Of a DNA stretch of 64,000 nt, positions 27,454 to 36,452 are shown one piece after another; position 1 is the first letter of the stretch; each line of letters opens with the position of its first letter. The notes below the pieces were generated by a model. The model saw only the letters and a program-made list of their open reading frames with translations. It was not told the DNA's origin and did no database searches. Source of the stretch: Streptomyces spinosus (GTDB lineage: Bacteria; Actinomycetota; Actinomycetes; Streptomycetales; Streptomycetaceae); the NCBI RefSeq assembly GCF_020400655.1, contig NZ_JAINRC010000006.1, positions 124,001 through 188,000 on the forward strand, in the 5' to 3' direction. Position numbers and translations under genes: made by a program.

Positions 27454-29193
27454 ATGTCGGACAGACCGTCCGTGGTGGGGGTAGTGGGGCTGGGGGCACT
27501 GGGCGAGGCCTTGCTCCACCTGTTGCACGCAGCCGGGTACGACGTGGTCGGGGTCGAGCGGGAGCTCGACGTGCTGGCCCGGGTCGACCAGCGGATGAAG
27601 GCGGCGGACGCGACCCGCGGTCCTGGCGCCGCCGTCACCCTCACCAACGACACCGCGGCGCTGTGCCGGGCCGGCCTCGTGATCGAGGCCGTCACGGAGG
27701 ACCTGGAGACGAAGACGGAGGTGCTGCGCCGCCTGGACAGCGTCTGCCACGACCACACCGTCCTGGTCAGCACGACCGCTTCGCTCTCGCTGACGGGTCT
27801 CGCCATCGCTTCGGGACGGCCGGGCCGGACACTGGGGCTGCGTTTCCTCGGCCCCGCGGCTCCGGACTCCGCGGCGGAGCCCGTGAGCACCGCGATGAGC
27901 GACGACGACGCCGTCGACGCGCTGCACCGGCTGCTGCCGACGGCGGGTCTGACACCCGTCGTCCTCGGACCGGTACCGGCCCGCGACGCGACCGGCCTGG
28001 TGTACGCCTTCCTCAACAGGGCCGTGGCACTGGCCGACACCGGCTACGTCGGCCACGAGTCCCTCGACACCGCCATGCGCCTGGGCTGCGGACTGCCGCT
28101 CGGGCCGCTGGAGATGCTGGACGAACTGGGCGTGGACGGCGTCCACTCGGCCCTGCTGGAACTGTGGCACCGCACCGGCGACGACGCCTTCCGTCCCGCA
28201 CCGCTGCTCACGTCCATGATCCGTGCCGGGGCGCTGGGGCGGAAGACCGGCCGGGGCGTCTACCGCTACGACGAGCTCGGCCACCGTCTCGGCGCTCAGC
28301 GGCCCGCGGAGGGCGGCGGCGAGGCCGCCGGTGTCCGTACCGTCGGCGTCGTGGGCTCCGGCACGATGGCCCGCGGCATAGCCGAGGTCACCACGACCGC
28401 CGGACTGCGCACGGTCGTCGTCGCGCGAACCGAGGAGAAGGCCGGCGGGCTGCACAAGGCGGTGGAGGCCTCGCTCGGCAGGGCGGTGCGGCGTGGCCGC
28501 GTCACGGTCGAGTGCCGGCGTACGGCACTGGACCTCCTGGAGGTCACCAGCGACGCCGGGGCGCTCGCCGGCTGTGACGTGGTGATCGAGGCGACCGCGG
28601 AGGATCCGGCCGTCAAGCGGTCGGTCTTCGAACGGCTCGGTTCGGTCTGCCGTCCCGGAGCGGTGCTGGCGACGACGACGTCCAGTCTCTCCGTGGCGGC
28701 CTGCGCGGAGGCGGCCGGACGCCCCGGGCACGTGCTGGGGCTGCACTTCTTCAATCCGGCGCCCGCGATGCGGCTGGTCGAGGTGGTGCGTACGGCCACG
28801 ACACGGCAGGAGGTGATGGCGCTGGGACACGATCTGTGCCGGCGCCTGGGCAAGGTACCCGTCGAGTGCGGTGACCGGACCGGGTTCATCGTCAACCGCC
28901 TGCTGTTTCCCTATCTCGCGGACGCCATCCGCCTCCTGGAACGGCACGACGTGGAGGTCGAGAAGACCGACCTCGCCGTCCAGCGGGGCTTCGGCTTCCC
29001 CATGGGGCCGTTCGCGCTGCTGGACACCATCGGCCTGGACGTCTCCCTGGCCATCCTGCGGAGCCTGCACCGGGCTTTCCCCGAACCGGACTTCGCACCC
29101 CCGCGGCTGCTGGAGCAGCTGGTGACGCAGGGGTTCCTGGGACGCAAGAGCAGTCACGGCTTCCACCGCACCCCCCGGCGCGCGCAGTTGTGA
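27454..29193 (+). CDS. Double-domain 3-hydroxyacyl-CoA dehydrogenase, N-terminal half lacking the catalytic His
   Basis: A 579-residue fusion of two 3-hydroxybutyryl-CoA dehydrogenase units. Each half has an NAD-binding glycine motif (GLGALGEAL near residue 12 and GSGTMARGIA near 301) and a C-terminal dimerisation region. The second half has the catalytic GLHFFNP motif with His431. At the equivalent site the first half reads GLRFLGP, with Arg130 in place of His, so it is probably structural or regulatory. The enzyme would oxidise or form acetoacetyl-CoA and 3-hydroxybutyryl-CoA. It follows ccr directly and probably shares its transcript, so the pair forms a C4-CoA module. It converges on the LAL gene, with 30 bases between the two stops. 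Confidence 0.92.
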   Translation: MSDRPSVVGVVGLGALGEALLHLLHAAGYDVVGVERELDVLARVDQRMKAADATRGPGAAVTLTNDTAALCRAGLVIEAVTEDLETKTEVLRRLDSVCHDHTVLVSTTASLSLTGLAIASGRPGRTLGLRFLGPAAPDSAAEPVSTAMSDDDAVDALHRLLPTAGLTPVVLGPVPARDATGLVYAFLNRAVALADTGYVGHESLDTAMRLGCGLPLGPLEMLDELGVDGVHSALLELWHRTGDDAFRPAPLLTSMIRAGALGRKTGRGVYRYDELGHRLGAQRPAEGGGEAAGVRTVGVVGSGTMARGIAEVTTTAGLRTVVVARTEEKAGGLHKAVEASLGRAVRRGRVTVECRRTALDLLEVTSDAGALAGCDVVIEATAEDPAVKRSVFERLGSVCRPGAVLATTTSSLSVAACAEAAGRPGHVLGLHFFNPAPAMRLVEVVRTATTRQEVMALGHDLCRRLGKVPVECGDRTGFIVNRLLFPYLADAIRLLERHDVEVEKTDLAVQRGFGFPMGPFALLDTIGLDVSLAILRSLHRAFPEPDFAPPRLLEQLVTQGFLGRKSSHGFHRTPRRAQL

Positions 29194-29223
29194 CGCCGAG
29201 CGAGGCCCTGCGGCGCCACCTGC

Positions 29224-31815
29224 TCAGTACGCGGTCAACCGGGCGTTCACCAACGCCCCGAGAGCCGACCGGCCGCGTACGCCCAGCTTCTGGTAGACGT
29301 GCGTCAGGTGCTGCTCCACGGTGCTCGTCGTGACGAAGAGGTGCTCGGCTATGGCCTTGTTCGTGTGTCCTCGTGCGGCGAGCTTGGCGACGCGCTGTTC
29401 GGCCGGGGTGAGCCCGTCGAGGGGGCCGGGCTCCTCGAGAGCGCCGGCAACGGCCGCGGTGAACCGGGCGTCCGGTTCCAGGGCCTTCAGCAGCTGGCGC
29501 GCCCGTTCCCGTTCGCCGGGTGATCCGTCCGTGCCCCCCTCACCGGCCAGTTCGGCGACGACCAGGGCCCTTGCCTGGCCCGGGCTGTCCAGGGCCAGCA
29601 GCGCTTCGGCGGCGTACACCCGCCAGGGCGGCGTTCGTCCGGTCTCGAGGTTCCAGGAGGCCGTGAGGTCACGGACGGCGTAGAAGTCGCCGAGGGCGGC
29701 GTGGTGGCGCTGTTGCGACAGGTGGTAGCGACCGCGTGCCTGGAGGTAGTGCAGTCCGGGCAGCGCCTGGAACATCGCCTCGGGCACCGGGATGGCGATG
29801 CTCGCCCCCGCCTCCCGGTGGTTCCCGGAGCCGAGGCAGGCGTGCACCTTGGCGGCCAGGGGGAAGCCGATGGCGATGCCCCAGGCGTGCGGCGGCAGCA
29901 GGGACATCGCCCGGTCGGCACGCTCGCCGGCCAGGTCGTGGTTGCCGCGCCGGGCCTCGACCACGGCTCCCGCGGCCAGCAACAGCGCCCGTGCCGTGGG
30001 CAGTCGGTCGGGCACCTTTTCGAGCAGGAGCTCGCACCACTCGGCGGCCTGCTCCGGCCGGGCCCCCTGGAAGAGCGCGGTGATGCCGGCGACGGCGGGT
30101 GCCACCGGCGGGTCGTGCACCACCGTGCTCTGCAGGAGGCGCTCGGCCGCCGTGAGGACGCCGCTCGCCGGACCCGGCGTCCGCAGGGCGTCCAGCAGCG
30201 CCGCGCTCGCGGAATGCGGCTCGACCCCTGTGTCGTCATCGGCGGGAGGCGACGAGTCGGCGGCCCTCCGGTCGTCCGGGAGCCGGGCGCCGAGGGCGGG
30301 GAAGGCGTACCGTGCCCAGGCGTTCACGGCCCGCAGCCGTGCCCGGCATCCGTGGGGCAGTCCGGCCTGGGCTTCGGTGAGTTCGGCGAGCAGTCCGGCC
30401 GCGTTCCGTGACCGGCCGTGCCACAGCAGGTACCCGGCCAGCGCCACACTGTGCCGCGGCGGCAGCCGGCCGGCGCGGTGGTCGTCGGTCAGCGCGGTGA
30501 GGTGGGCGCGTACCAGGGACGGGTCGATCGCCCATTCGGCGCGGGCGAGTTCCGCCCGTACGGTCGCCCGCTGTTCGTCCGTCGCGCATACGTCGCGCGC
30601 CGCGCGCAGGCAGTCGACGGCCCGTGGCACGTCGTGTGCGCGCAGCGCGTGGTGCGCGGCGTCCCGCAGAACCGGCAGGGTCCAGGGTTCGTCGGCGTGC
30701 GCGCCGCTCGCGAGGAGGAGCCGGGCCGTCTCCGGCGCCGGAGCGCCTTCCTGGTGCAGCAACCGCGCGGCCTTGTACCGGAGTTCGGCACGTTCGGCCG
30801 CCGGCAGGTCCTCCAGCGCCGCGGTGCGCGCGGCCTCCAGCCAGCGGCCGCCGATCCGGGTCAGCCCCACTGCCTCCAGTGTGTCCAGTCCCTGCGCGGC
30901 GGTTCCGTTCGGCAGGTCCAGGAGCCGTTCCAGGCGACCCGGTGTCGCCTCGGCCTCCAGGAGGGCGAGCCCCCGGGCGATCTCCCGGACCGGCCGCTCC
31001 AGCCGGTTGAGCAGGTAGCGCACGGAGAGCCGGAAGGCGTGCCCGGCCGCAGGGGGGCTTCCGTCGCGGCGCGGGCGGCGCGCCTTGCCGTCGTCCTCCC
31101 GCAGGGCGCGCAGCAGCAGCGGGTTTCCGCCGCAGGCCCGATGCCAGTCCGCGGCCCGGTCGGCGGGGGCGTCCGGGTGCGTGTGCGGCGCGGTCTCCGC
31201 GAGCGTGCGCTCGGGCGACAGGCACGTGAGGTGGATCAGGGAGCAGGCGGGATTGCGGAAGAACTCCGAGGTCAGCGGAGAGGACATCTGCGGGGTCGCG
31301 CGGCCGTCACCGAGGACGACCAGGATCCGGGACGTGGCCGCCCTGCGGACCAGGTAGAGGAGGTAGCCGAGTGAGGCGGGATCGCTCTCGTGCGCGTCGT
31401 CGACGGTGATGACGACCAGCTCACGAGCCGTCAGGCTCCGCATCACGCGGTGGAGTCCCTCCACGACGGGACCGGTGCCGGAGGCGGGGCTGTCCGTCGA
31501 CCACTGCTCGGGGGTGAGCGAGCGCGCCGACGCCAGCAGTCCGGAGAGCACGGAGGACTGGAACGGCGACAGCTCGACCGGGTCGAAGAGCTGGCCCACG
31601 ACACCGAGGGGCAGCGCCCGCTCCGCCCGGGAGGCCACGGCGGACAGGACCAGGGCACCGGACTCCGCGGCACGGGTGTGCAGCTCGCGGATGAGTGTGC
31701 TCTTGCCCATGCCGGGAGCGCCGACCACCAGAGCCGCCCGCCCGCGGCCACGGCGTGCCTCGGACAACATGTCCTTCAGCAGGTCTCCGCTGTGTTCCCG
31801 GTCCACCAACTCCAC
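29224..31815 (-). CDS. LAL-type LuxR regulator at the left flank of the cluster
   Basis: An 863-residue large ATP-binding LuxR-family activator. It begins MELVDREHSGDLL, with Walker A GAPGMGKST at residues 32-40 and Walker B-like VVITVDDAHESD. A long helical-repeat middle follows. The C-terminus is a LuxR helix-turn-helix (LTPAEQRVAKLAARGHTNKA ... TTSTVEQHLTHVYQKLGVRG). LAL proteins are common pathway-specific activators in Streptomyces clusters. It is divergent from the SDR gene at 31941 and may control it or the operon beyond. It is unrelated in sequence detail to the LAL at 12886-16200. Confidence 0.92.
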   Translation of the reverse strand: MELVDREHSGDLLKDMLSEARRGRGRAALVVGAPGMGKSTLIRELHTRAAESGALVLSAVASRAERALPLGVVGQLFDPVELSPFQSSVLSGLLASARSLTPEQWSTDSPASGTGPVVEGLHRVMRSLTARELVVITVDDAHESDPASLGYLLYLVRRAATSRILVVLGDGRATPQMSSPLTSEFFRNPACSLIHLTCLSPERTLAETAPHTHPDAPADRAADWHRACGGNPLLLRALREDDGKARRPRRDGSPPAAGHAFRLSVRYLLNRLERPVREIARGLALLEAEATPGRLERLLDLPNGTAAQGLDTLEAVGLTRIGGRWLEAARTAALEDLPAAERAELRYKAARLLHQEGAPAPETARLLLASGAHADEPWTLPVLRDAAHHALRAHDVPRAVDCLRAARDVCATDEQRATVRAELARAEWAIDPSLVRAHLTALTDDHRAGRLPPRHSVALAGYLLWHGRSRNAAGLLAELTEAQAGLPHGCRARLRAVNAWARYAFPALGARLPDDRRAADSSPPADDDTGVEPHSASAALLDALRTPGPASGVLTAAERLLQSTVVHDPPVAPAVAGITALFQGARPEQAAEWCELLLEKVPDRLPTARALLLAAGAVVEARRGNHDLAGERADRAMSLLPPHAWGIAIGFPLAAKVHACLGSGNHREAGASIAIPVPEAMFQALPGLHYLQARGRYHLSQQRHHAALGDFYAVRDLTASWNLETGRTPPWRVYAAEALLALDSPGQARALVVAELAGEGGTDGSPGERERARQLLKALEPDARFTAAVAGALEEPGPLDGLTPAEQRVAKLAARGHTNKAIAEHLFVTTSTVEQHLTHVYQKLGVRGRSALGALVNARLTAY

Positions 31816-31927
31816 CGCGCACCCCCACTCTCCGGTGTGTCCGTGTATGCCCCGCCTCGGATGTACGTCCCGGTCACGCCCCCTGCCCGGCCGCCGACTG
31901 CCGCGCCCATGCCGCTCGCCTACTGTC

Positions 31928-31933
31928 TAGACT
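31928..31933 (+). promoter_or_regulatory. -10-like TAGACT placing the start point at the SDR ATG
   Basis: TAGACT fits the Streptomyces -10 pattern TAGRRT in five of six positions and ends seven bases before ATG 31941. No ribosome site precedes that ATG, so a leaderless transcript is plausible. The hexamer lies within an 8-bp palindrome GTCTAGAC (31925-31932). No good -35 was found. Confidence 0.35.
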
Positions 31934-31940
31934 CGTGGGT

Positions 31941-32636
31941 ATGCCAAGTGCGCTGGTGACCGGAGTCTCGCGCGGTCTGGGAACACATGTCTGCCGGGCG
32001 TTGAAGGAGGCTGGATACCGCGTGCTGGGCGCGGGTCTCGCCGCCGAGCCGCGGAGCGACTTCCTGGACGCGTACGAAGTCGTCGATCTGCGAAAGCCCC
32101 TCAGAGACGATCTGTTCGCCTCCGAACAGGTCGACGTGCTCATCAGTAACGCGGGGGTGTATCTCGACGACCCCCGTGGCGGGTACGGCGACTTCTTCGA
32201 CCTGTCCCACGACGACCTCAGGGAGACCTTCGAGGTCAATCTGTTCGGCCCCGCGCAGCTGGCCCGGCGGTACGTGCCTGGCATGATCGCGCGCGCGTCG
32301 GGGCGGGTCGTCTGCGTGTCGTCCGGGATGGGGCGGCTGCAGGACGCCGATGGCGCGTCGTTCGCCTACCGGTCGTCCAAACTCGCCCTCAACTCGCTGG
32401 TGCTCACCGTGGCGCGGCACTTCGCCCGTGACGCGCGGGACTTGTCCGCCTTCGCGTACTGCCCGGGGTGGATCCGCACCGAGATGGGTACCGACTCCGC
32501 CCCGAACGATCCCGGACCCGCGGCCGCCGATCTGGTGCGGTTGCTGTCGGAACCCGCGCCAGGGACGAACGGCCGTTTCTTCCGGGGGCTGCGCGAACTG
32601 GGCTGGGACACCCGGGGACCCCTGGTGGCGAGCTGA
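31941..32636 (+). CDS. Short-chain dehydrogenase/reductase
   Basis: A 231-residue classical SDR beginning MPSALVTGVSRGLG, which carries the TGxxxGxG cofactor motif. The structural motif NAG is in LISNAGVYL, the catalytic Ser in VVCVSSGMGR, and the YxxxK motif is FAYRSSKLALN. The post-catalytic PGWIRTEMG is typical of the family. There is no ribosome site before the ATG, and an alternative GTG lies six bases upstream. It stands alone on the plus strand, converging on the ten-gene minus-strand operon, so membership in the cluster is likely but not certain. The substrate is unknown. Confidence 0.9.
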   Translation: MPSALVTGVSRGLGTHVCRALKEAGYRVLGAGLAAEPRSDFLDAYEVVDLRKPLRDDLFASEQVDVLISNAGVYLDDPRGGYGDFFDLSHDDLRETFEVNLFGPAQLARRYVPGMIARASGRVVCVSSGMGRLQDADGASFAYRSSKLALNSLVLTVARHFARDARDLSAFAYCPGWIRTEMGTDSAPNDPGPAAADLVRLLSEPAPGTNGRFFRGLRELGWDTRGPLVAS

Positions 32637-32668
32637 GTGCGGCCCTACCCGCCGGGCCGGCGCGCCGC

Positions 32669-33784
32669 TCACGTGCCCAGTACCGGGATCCGCAGATCGC
32701 CGCCCAGCTCCTGGAGCCTGTGGATGTCGAACATCCGCCGCACCATCGGCGTGCGCCACCGGTGCACCTCCTCCTGCCCGTGGCGGACCTCGTCCAGGTA
32801 ACCGAGATCGTCCGGCCGCAGCCGGTCGAGCAGACTCGCGGGAATCCGCCGGGGGAACAGCGCGTCGGCGTGGTGCAGTGTGAAGTAGACGTCCCGGGCG
32901 AAACCGAGCTGTTCGGCACGGGCCGCCACGGCGTCGGGGTCGGTCTTCGCCATGAGTGCCACCACGTCGACGAGTTTGTAGAGGACCAGGTCCTTCAACG
33001 CCAGCACCTCACCCCGGTGCACCGCCTCCCGGGAGAAGTGCAGACACGTGAAGATGAACATGTCCGTCACCGAGATCGTGCTCAGACCGCTCATGTCCAC
33101 CCGGTCGTCGAGCAGGGCCGAAACGGCGCGGTCGCTGCGGTTGCCGGTCATCAGGTCGATCGAGAAGTGCACGTCGAGCCGGTGGCACTCCAGGGACGCC
33201 GCCTCCGGCGTGGGTTTCATGTACGAGTACGTCTGGTGCGAGTGCATGGCGACGTGCAGCACCTGCCGGCGCGGCGCCGGGCGTACCGAGCCGGTCGTGT
33301 AGTCCCAGCTCCCCTGCACGTACCCGAGGTCGCCCAGCACCGCCACGGCGTCCGGGAGCCGCTCCCGGTCGACCAGCAGGTCGTTGTCATGGAACATCCG
33401 CAGGCCCGGCTCGGGGTAGGCCATCGCGGCCACGGCGCCGCCCTTGAGCACCGCGCTGCGCACCCCGGCCCGGTCCAGGGCCCGCTGCACCTCCGCGGTC
33501 CGGGCCGTCTGCTCCCGCGCCATCAACTGCTGGCCGGCGGCGGTGACCTTCAGCGATTTGAAGAAGTACGACGACAGCAGGGTCTGACGGTGCTCGATCG
33601 CGTGGCGGACGATGTTGTGCCATGCCATGCCGATCACTCGGTGCACCGTCAGCATGCCCAGCACCTGGTTCCAGTCCAGCGGACGGTTGAGCAGGTCCAG
33701 CATCTCGCCGACCTCGTCGCCATCCGGGTCGGGGAGGGAGAGCAGGAGAACGAGTCGGATCTCTCGGGACACCGTTTCAGTCAC
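32669..33784 (-). CDS. NTP_transf_5-type nucleotidyltransferase family protein
   Basis: A 371-residue protein of the uncharacterised nucleotidyltransferase family (NTP_transf_5) that recurs in RiPP clusters, including kinase-containing lasso peptide clusters, and in capsule clusters. GTG 33784 is chosen because AGGTAGG lies eight bases upstream; an open frame continues to 33946 without family similarity. Hallmarks are VLKGGAVAAMAYPEPGLR with DNDLLVDRE, the GG-S/A...DxD type nucleotide site, and the later HRLDVHFS. Lasso-cluster relatives have been linked to nucleotidylation of the peptide, but most family members have no proven reaction. It is the last gene of the ten-gene minus-strand operon. 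Confidence 0.82.
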   Translation of the reverse strand: MTETVSREIRLVLLLSLPDPDGDEVGEMLDLLNRPLDWNQVLGMLTVHRVIGMAWHNIVRHAIEHRQTLLSSYFFKSLKVTAAGQQLMAREQTARTAEVQRALDRAGVRSAVLKGGAVAAMAYPEPGLRMFHDNDLLVDRERLPDAVAVLGDLGYVQGSWDYTTGSVRPAPRRQVLHVAMHSHQTYSYMKPTPEAASLECHRLDVHFSIDLMTGNRSDRAVSALLDDRVDMSGLSTISVTDMFIFTCLHFSREAVHRGEVLALKDLVLYKLVDVVALMAKTDPDAVAARAEQLGFARDVYFTLHHADALFPRRIPASLLDRLRPDDLGYLDEVRHGQEEVHRWRTPMVRRMFDIHRLQELGGDLRIPVLGT

Positions 33785-33827
33785 GGCGTTGCCTACCTTT
33801 CGGGAGGGGCGGACCGGGGGGGTCAGG

Positions 33828-34787
33828 TCACGACGTGACGTGACGGTCTCGGCGCGCCGAACGGTTCTCGTCGAGCCAGTCCAGGATTTCCGGAACCCCG
33901 GGAGTGCCGAAGTGCCGGGCGAGGTAGTCGGAGTTGCCCACGACATAGGGATACCGGTCCGGTACGCCCACGCGGCGGAACGGAACTCCGCGCCCCGTCT
34001 CGGCTATCGCCTCGGCCACCGCGCTGCCCAGACCGCCGATGACGGAGTGGTCCTCCAGCGTGATGATGGGCAGTCCTTCGGCGACCAGTTCGGCCACCGC
34101 GGCGGAGTCGAACGGTTTGATCGTGGGCATGCTCAGGAGCCGTACGCGCAGCCCCGCCGCGCCGAACTCGTCTACCCATGCGCGAGCCACCGGGAGCGTG
34201 TGCCCGGTGGCGATCAACGCCGCGTCGTCGCCGTCCGTGACGGTGACGGCCCGGCCGAGCACCACCCGGGTGCCGGGCGCGTGCACCTCGGGCAGTTCGT
34301 ACCCCTCCAGGGGGAACCGCACGTAGACCGGCCCCTCCACCGCGCGGCACTGCTCCAGGAGTTGACGCGCCTCCGCGATGTCCCCCGGGCACACCACGGT
34401 CATGTTGGGCAGGGCCCGCGTCACCGCCAGGTCCTCGATGGCGACGTGCGTGATGCCGTCCGCGCGGCTCAGTCCCGCGCTCGTGCCGATCAGCCGCAGC
34501 CGGGTCCTGGCGAACGCGCCGTCCACCCGGACCTGGTCGAACGCGCGATAGAGCAGGAAGGTGCTGCAGTTCCACAGATAGACCTGTTTCCCGCTGCCCG
34601 CGAGCCCCGCGGCGATGGAGATCCCGTTCTGCTCGGCGATACCGACGTTCAGCCAGCGGTCGGGGTGCGACTCGATGAAGCCCTCGGTTCCGTTCAGCTT
34701 GCCGTCGGCGATGATGAAATACGTGTCGTCCGCGTCGCGCGCGTCGTCCAGCAGCCGCTCACCGACCACCTCGCCCACCGTGGTCAT
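33828..34787 (-). CDS. Transketolase C-terminal half (split subunit)
   Basis: A 319-residue protein containing the pyrimidine-binding and C-terminal regions of transketolase. ATG 34787 overlaps the stop of the N-terminal subunit as ATGA. Typical blocks are WLNVGIAEQNGISIAAGLAG, which carries the catalytic Glu that activates thiamine diphosphate, then SRADGITHVAIEDLAVTRALPN and LEDHSVIGGLGSAVAEAI. With its partner it should move two-carbon ketol units between sugar or cyclitol phosphates. Split transketolases inside clusters usually act in dedicated sugar- or branched-chain pathways rather than the pentose phosphate cycle. Confidence 0.93.
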   Translation of the reverse strand: MTTVGEVVGERLLDDARDADDTYFIIADGKLNGTEGFIESHPDRWLNVGIAEQNGISIAAGLAGSGKQVYLWNCSTFLLYRAFDQVRVDGAFARTRLRLIGTSAGLSRADGITHVAIEDLAVTRALPNMTVVCPGDIAEARQLLEQCRAVEGPVYVRFPLEGYELPEVHAPGTRVVLGRAVTVTDGDDAALIATGHTLPVARAWVDEFGAAGLRVRLLSMPTIKPFDSAAVAELVAEGLPIITLEDHSVIGGLGSAVAEAIAETGRGVPFRRVGVPDRYPYVVGNSDYLARHFGTPGVPEILDWLDENRSARRDRHVTS

Positions 34788-35563
34788 CGCAGCCCCCGCA
34801 GACTCGCCGCCAGCTCCGCGTAGGTCATCTTCCTGCTGTGCCAGCCGGCCTCGTGTTCCATCATCGGCACTCCTTTGCCCTTCACCGTGCTCGCGATGAC
34901 GACCTTCGGCCGGTCCTGCGGCGCGCGCAGACCCTCTTCGATGGCGTCGACCGAGTGACCGTCCACGCGGTGGCACTGCCAGCCGAACGCGGCGAAGCGG
35001 TCACCCAGGTCGGTGGCGACCACGCTCCGGGTCTCGTAGCTTCCCTGCAGTTCGTTGTCGTCCACCACCAGCACGAGGTTGTCCAGGCCGAGGGTCGGCG
35101 CGAGCATCGCCGCCTCCCAGATCTGCCCCTCCTGGCACTCACCGTCCCCGACCAGCACGTACGTGCGGTAGTCCCGCCCGTCGTGCCGGGCGGCCAGGGC
35201 GGTGCCGATGCCGATCGACAGGCCCCGGCCCAGTGGTCCGCTGTCGCTCTCCAGGCCCGGCAGGCCGTAGCGGGCGGCGATGGCGGGCATGTTCCCGCCT
35301 TCGACGTTGAAGTCGTCGAGGAGGCTCCGGTCGATGATCCCGGCCTCGGCCATGGCCAGGTAGATCGCGGCGGCGCAGTGGCCCTTGCTGGCGATGAACC
35401 GGTCACGGTCCGGCCAGTCCGGCCGCGCCGGATCCAGCTTCAGCACACGCAGGTACAAGGTGTAGATGATCTCGATCGCGGAGAGGTTCGAGGGAGTGTG
35501 TCCGCTCATGGCACGCGCGGTCATGCGGATCACCTCCCGGCGCATTTCCTGAGGGGTGATCAT
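34784..35563 (-). CDS. Transketolase N-terminal half (split subunit)
   Basis: A 259-residue thiamine-diphosphate-binding subunit. It has SKGHCAAAIYLAMA, the GPLGRGLSIGIGTALA block, and the ThDP/Mg motif VGDGECQEGQIWEAAM followed by LVLVVDDNELQGSYET. The end, STVKGKGVPMMEHEAGWHSR, matches transketolase N-terminal subunits. It overlaps the genes on both sides (ATGA at 35560-35563 and 34784-34787), so PhyH, TktN and TktC are translated as a coupled set, suggesting action on the same intermediate. Confidence 0.93.
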   Translation of the reverse strand: MITPQEMRREVIRMTARAMSGHTPSNLSAIEIIYTLYLRVLKLDPARPDWPDRDRFIASKGHCAAAIYLAMAEAGIIDRSLLDDFNVEGGNMPAIAARYGLPGLESDSGPLGRGLSIGIGTALAARHDGRDYRTYVLVGDGECQEGQIWEAAMLAPTLGLDNLVLVVDDNELQGSYETRSVVATDLGDRFAAFGWQCHRVDGHSVDAIEEGLRAPQDRPKVVIASTVKGKGVPMMEHEAGWHSRKMTYAELAASLRGLR

Positions 35564-36420
35564 CGGCGTCCGCCTCCGGTTCCCGCCTGGTGCCGCTTGA
35601 TGTCCCGGCTGGCCCGGCGGCGGCGCAGCGTCTCGGCGAACGGCAGCGGGTGCGTGTCGTCCCAGACGATCGTGTTCTCCATGAGTTCACGGACGACGGG
35701 CGTCATCCGGTCGAGGTAGCCGGCCTCCCGCATGAACCTCCACGAGGTGTGACCGCCGGTCGGTTCGTCCGCCGACTGCAGGTTCACGTGCAGGGTGCGG
35801 CGGAGTACGCCGGCGGAACCCGACCCGCGGTGCACGGTGTGGTGGTTCATGAACAGGACGTCCCCGGGCGAGCACCGGACGGTGACCTCCCCGGGCAGCG
35901 GCCCGGTTCCCTTCGTCTCCACCTGCTCGCGCTCCGCCTGTGTCAGCGGCCGCCGGTGCGAGCCGGCCACGACCCGGAAGCAGTCGTCGGCGGTGAGACA
36001 CACGTTGAACTGCACGTGGGTGCTCCGGCCGTCCGGTGCGTACCGTTCGGTCTCCTGGTTGTCCTTGTGCCAGTTGAGGTCGTAGTCGACCGCGGACGGC
36101 TCCCACAGCGCGTGGGCGGTCCAGAACCGCAGCCTGTCGCCGAGCACCCGGCGGACGAAACCCATCACCCCCGGGTGCTCGAAGAGCTCCGCGAAGACCG
36201 GGTCGTACAGGGCCGGGTCGAAGATGTGGCTGACGCCCCAGGTGTCGGTCTCCCGTTCCGTGCGCAGCGTGTAGCGGGTGTCGTAGTCCTGCGGAGCGGA
36301 TCGCACCCGTTCCGCGGTACGGTCCACCGCCGCACGCCAGCGGAGGAGCGTCGGTTCGTCGAGAAGGCCCGGGACGAGGGCGTACCCCTTGTCCACGAAG
36401 CTCCGGACGTAGTGGTCCAT
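35560..36420 (-). CDS. Phytanoyl-CoA dioxygenase (PhyH)-family Fe(II)/2-oxoglutarate oxygenase
   Basis: A 286-residue non-haem iron oxygenase. The iron facial triad is visible as His118 and Asp120 in NWHKDN and His197 in NHHTVHRGS. The 2-oxoglutarate-anchoring Arg follows in GVLRRTLHVN. ATG 36420 is used; the long open frame upstream is a shadow. PhyH enzymes hydroxylate small molecules or peptides at unactivated carbon. Coupling to the transketolase pair suggests that its substrate belongs to the same carbohydrate-like branch, but hydroxylation of a residue of the peptide core is equally possible. Confidence 0.92.
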   Translation of the reverse strand: MDHYVRSFVDKGYALVPGLLDEPTLLRWRAAVDRTAERVRSAPQDYDTRYTLRTERETDTWGVSHIFDPALYDPVFAELFEHPGVMGFVRRVLGDRLRFWTAHALWEPSAVDYDLNWHKDNQETERYAPDGRSTHVQFNVCLTADDCFRVVAGSHRRPLTQAEREQVETKGTGPLPGEVTVRCSPGDVLFMNHHTVHRGSGSAGVLRRTLHVNLQSADEPTGGHTSWRFMREAGYLDRMTPVVRELMENTIVWDDTHPLPFAETLRRRRASRDIKRHQAGTGGGRR

Positions 36421-36452
36421 GGCAGTCCCTTGCGCGGTCGTCGTCTTCCGGT

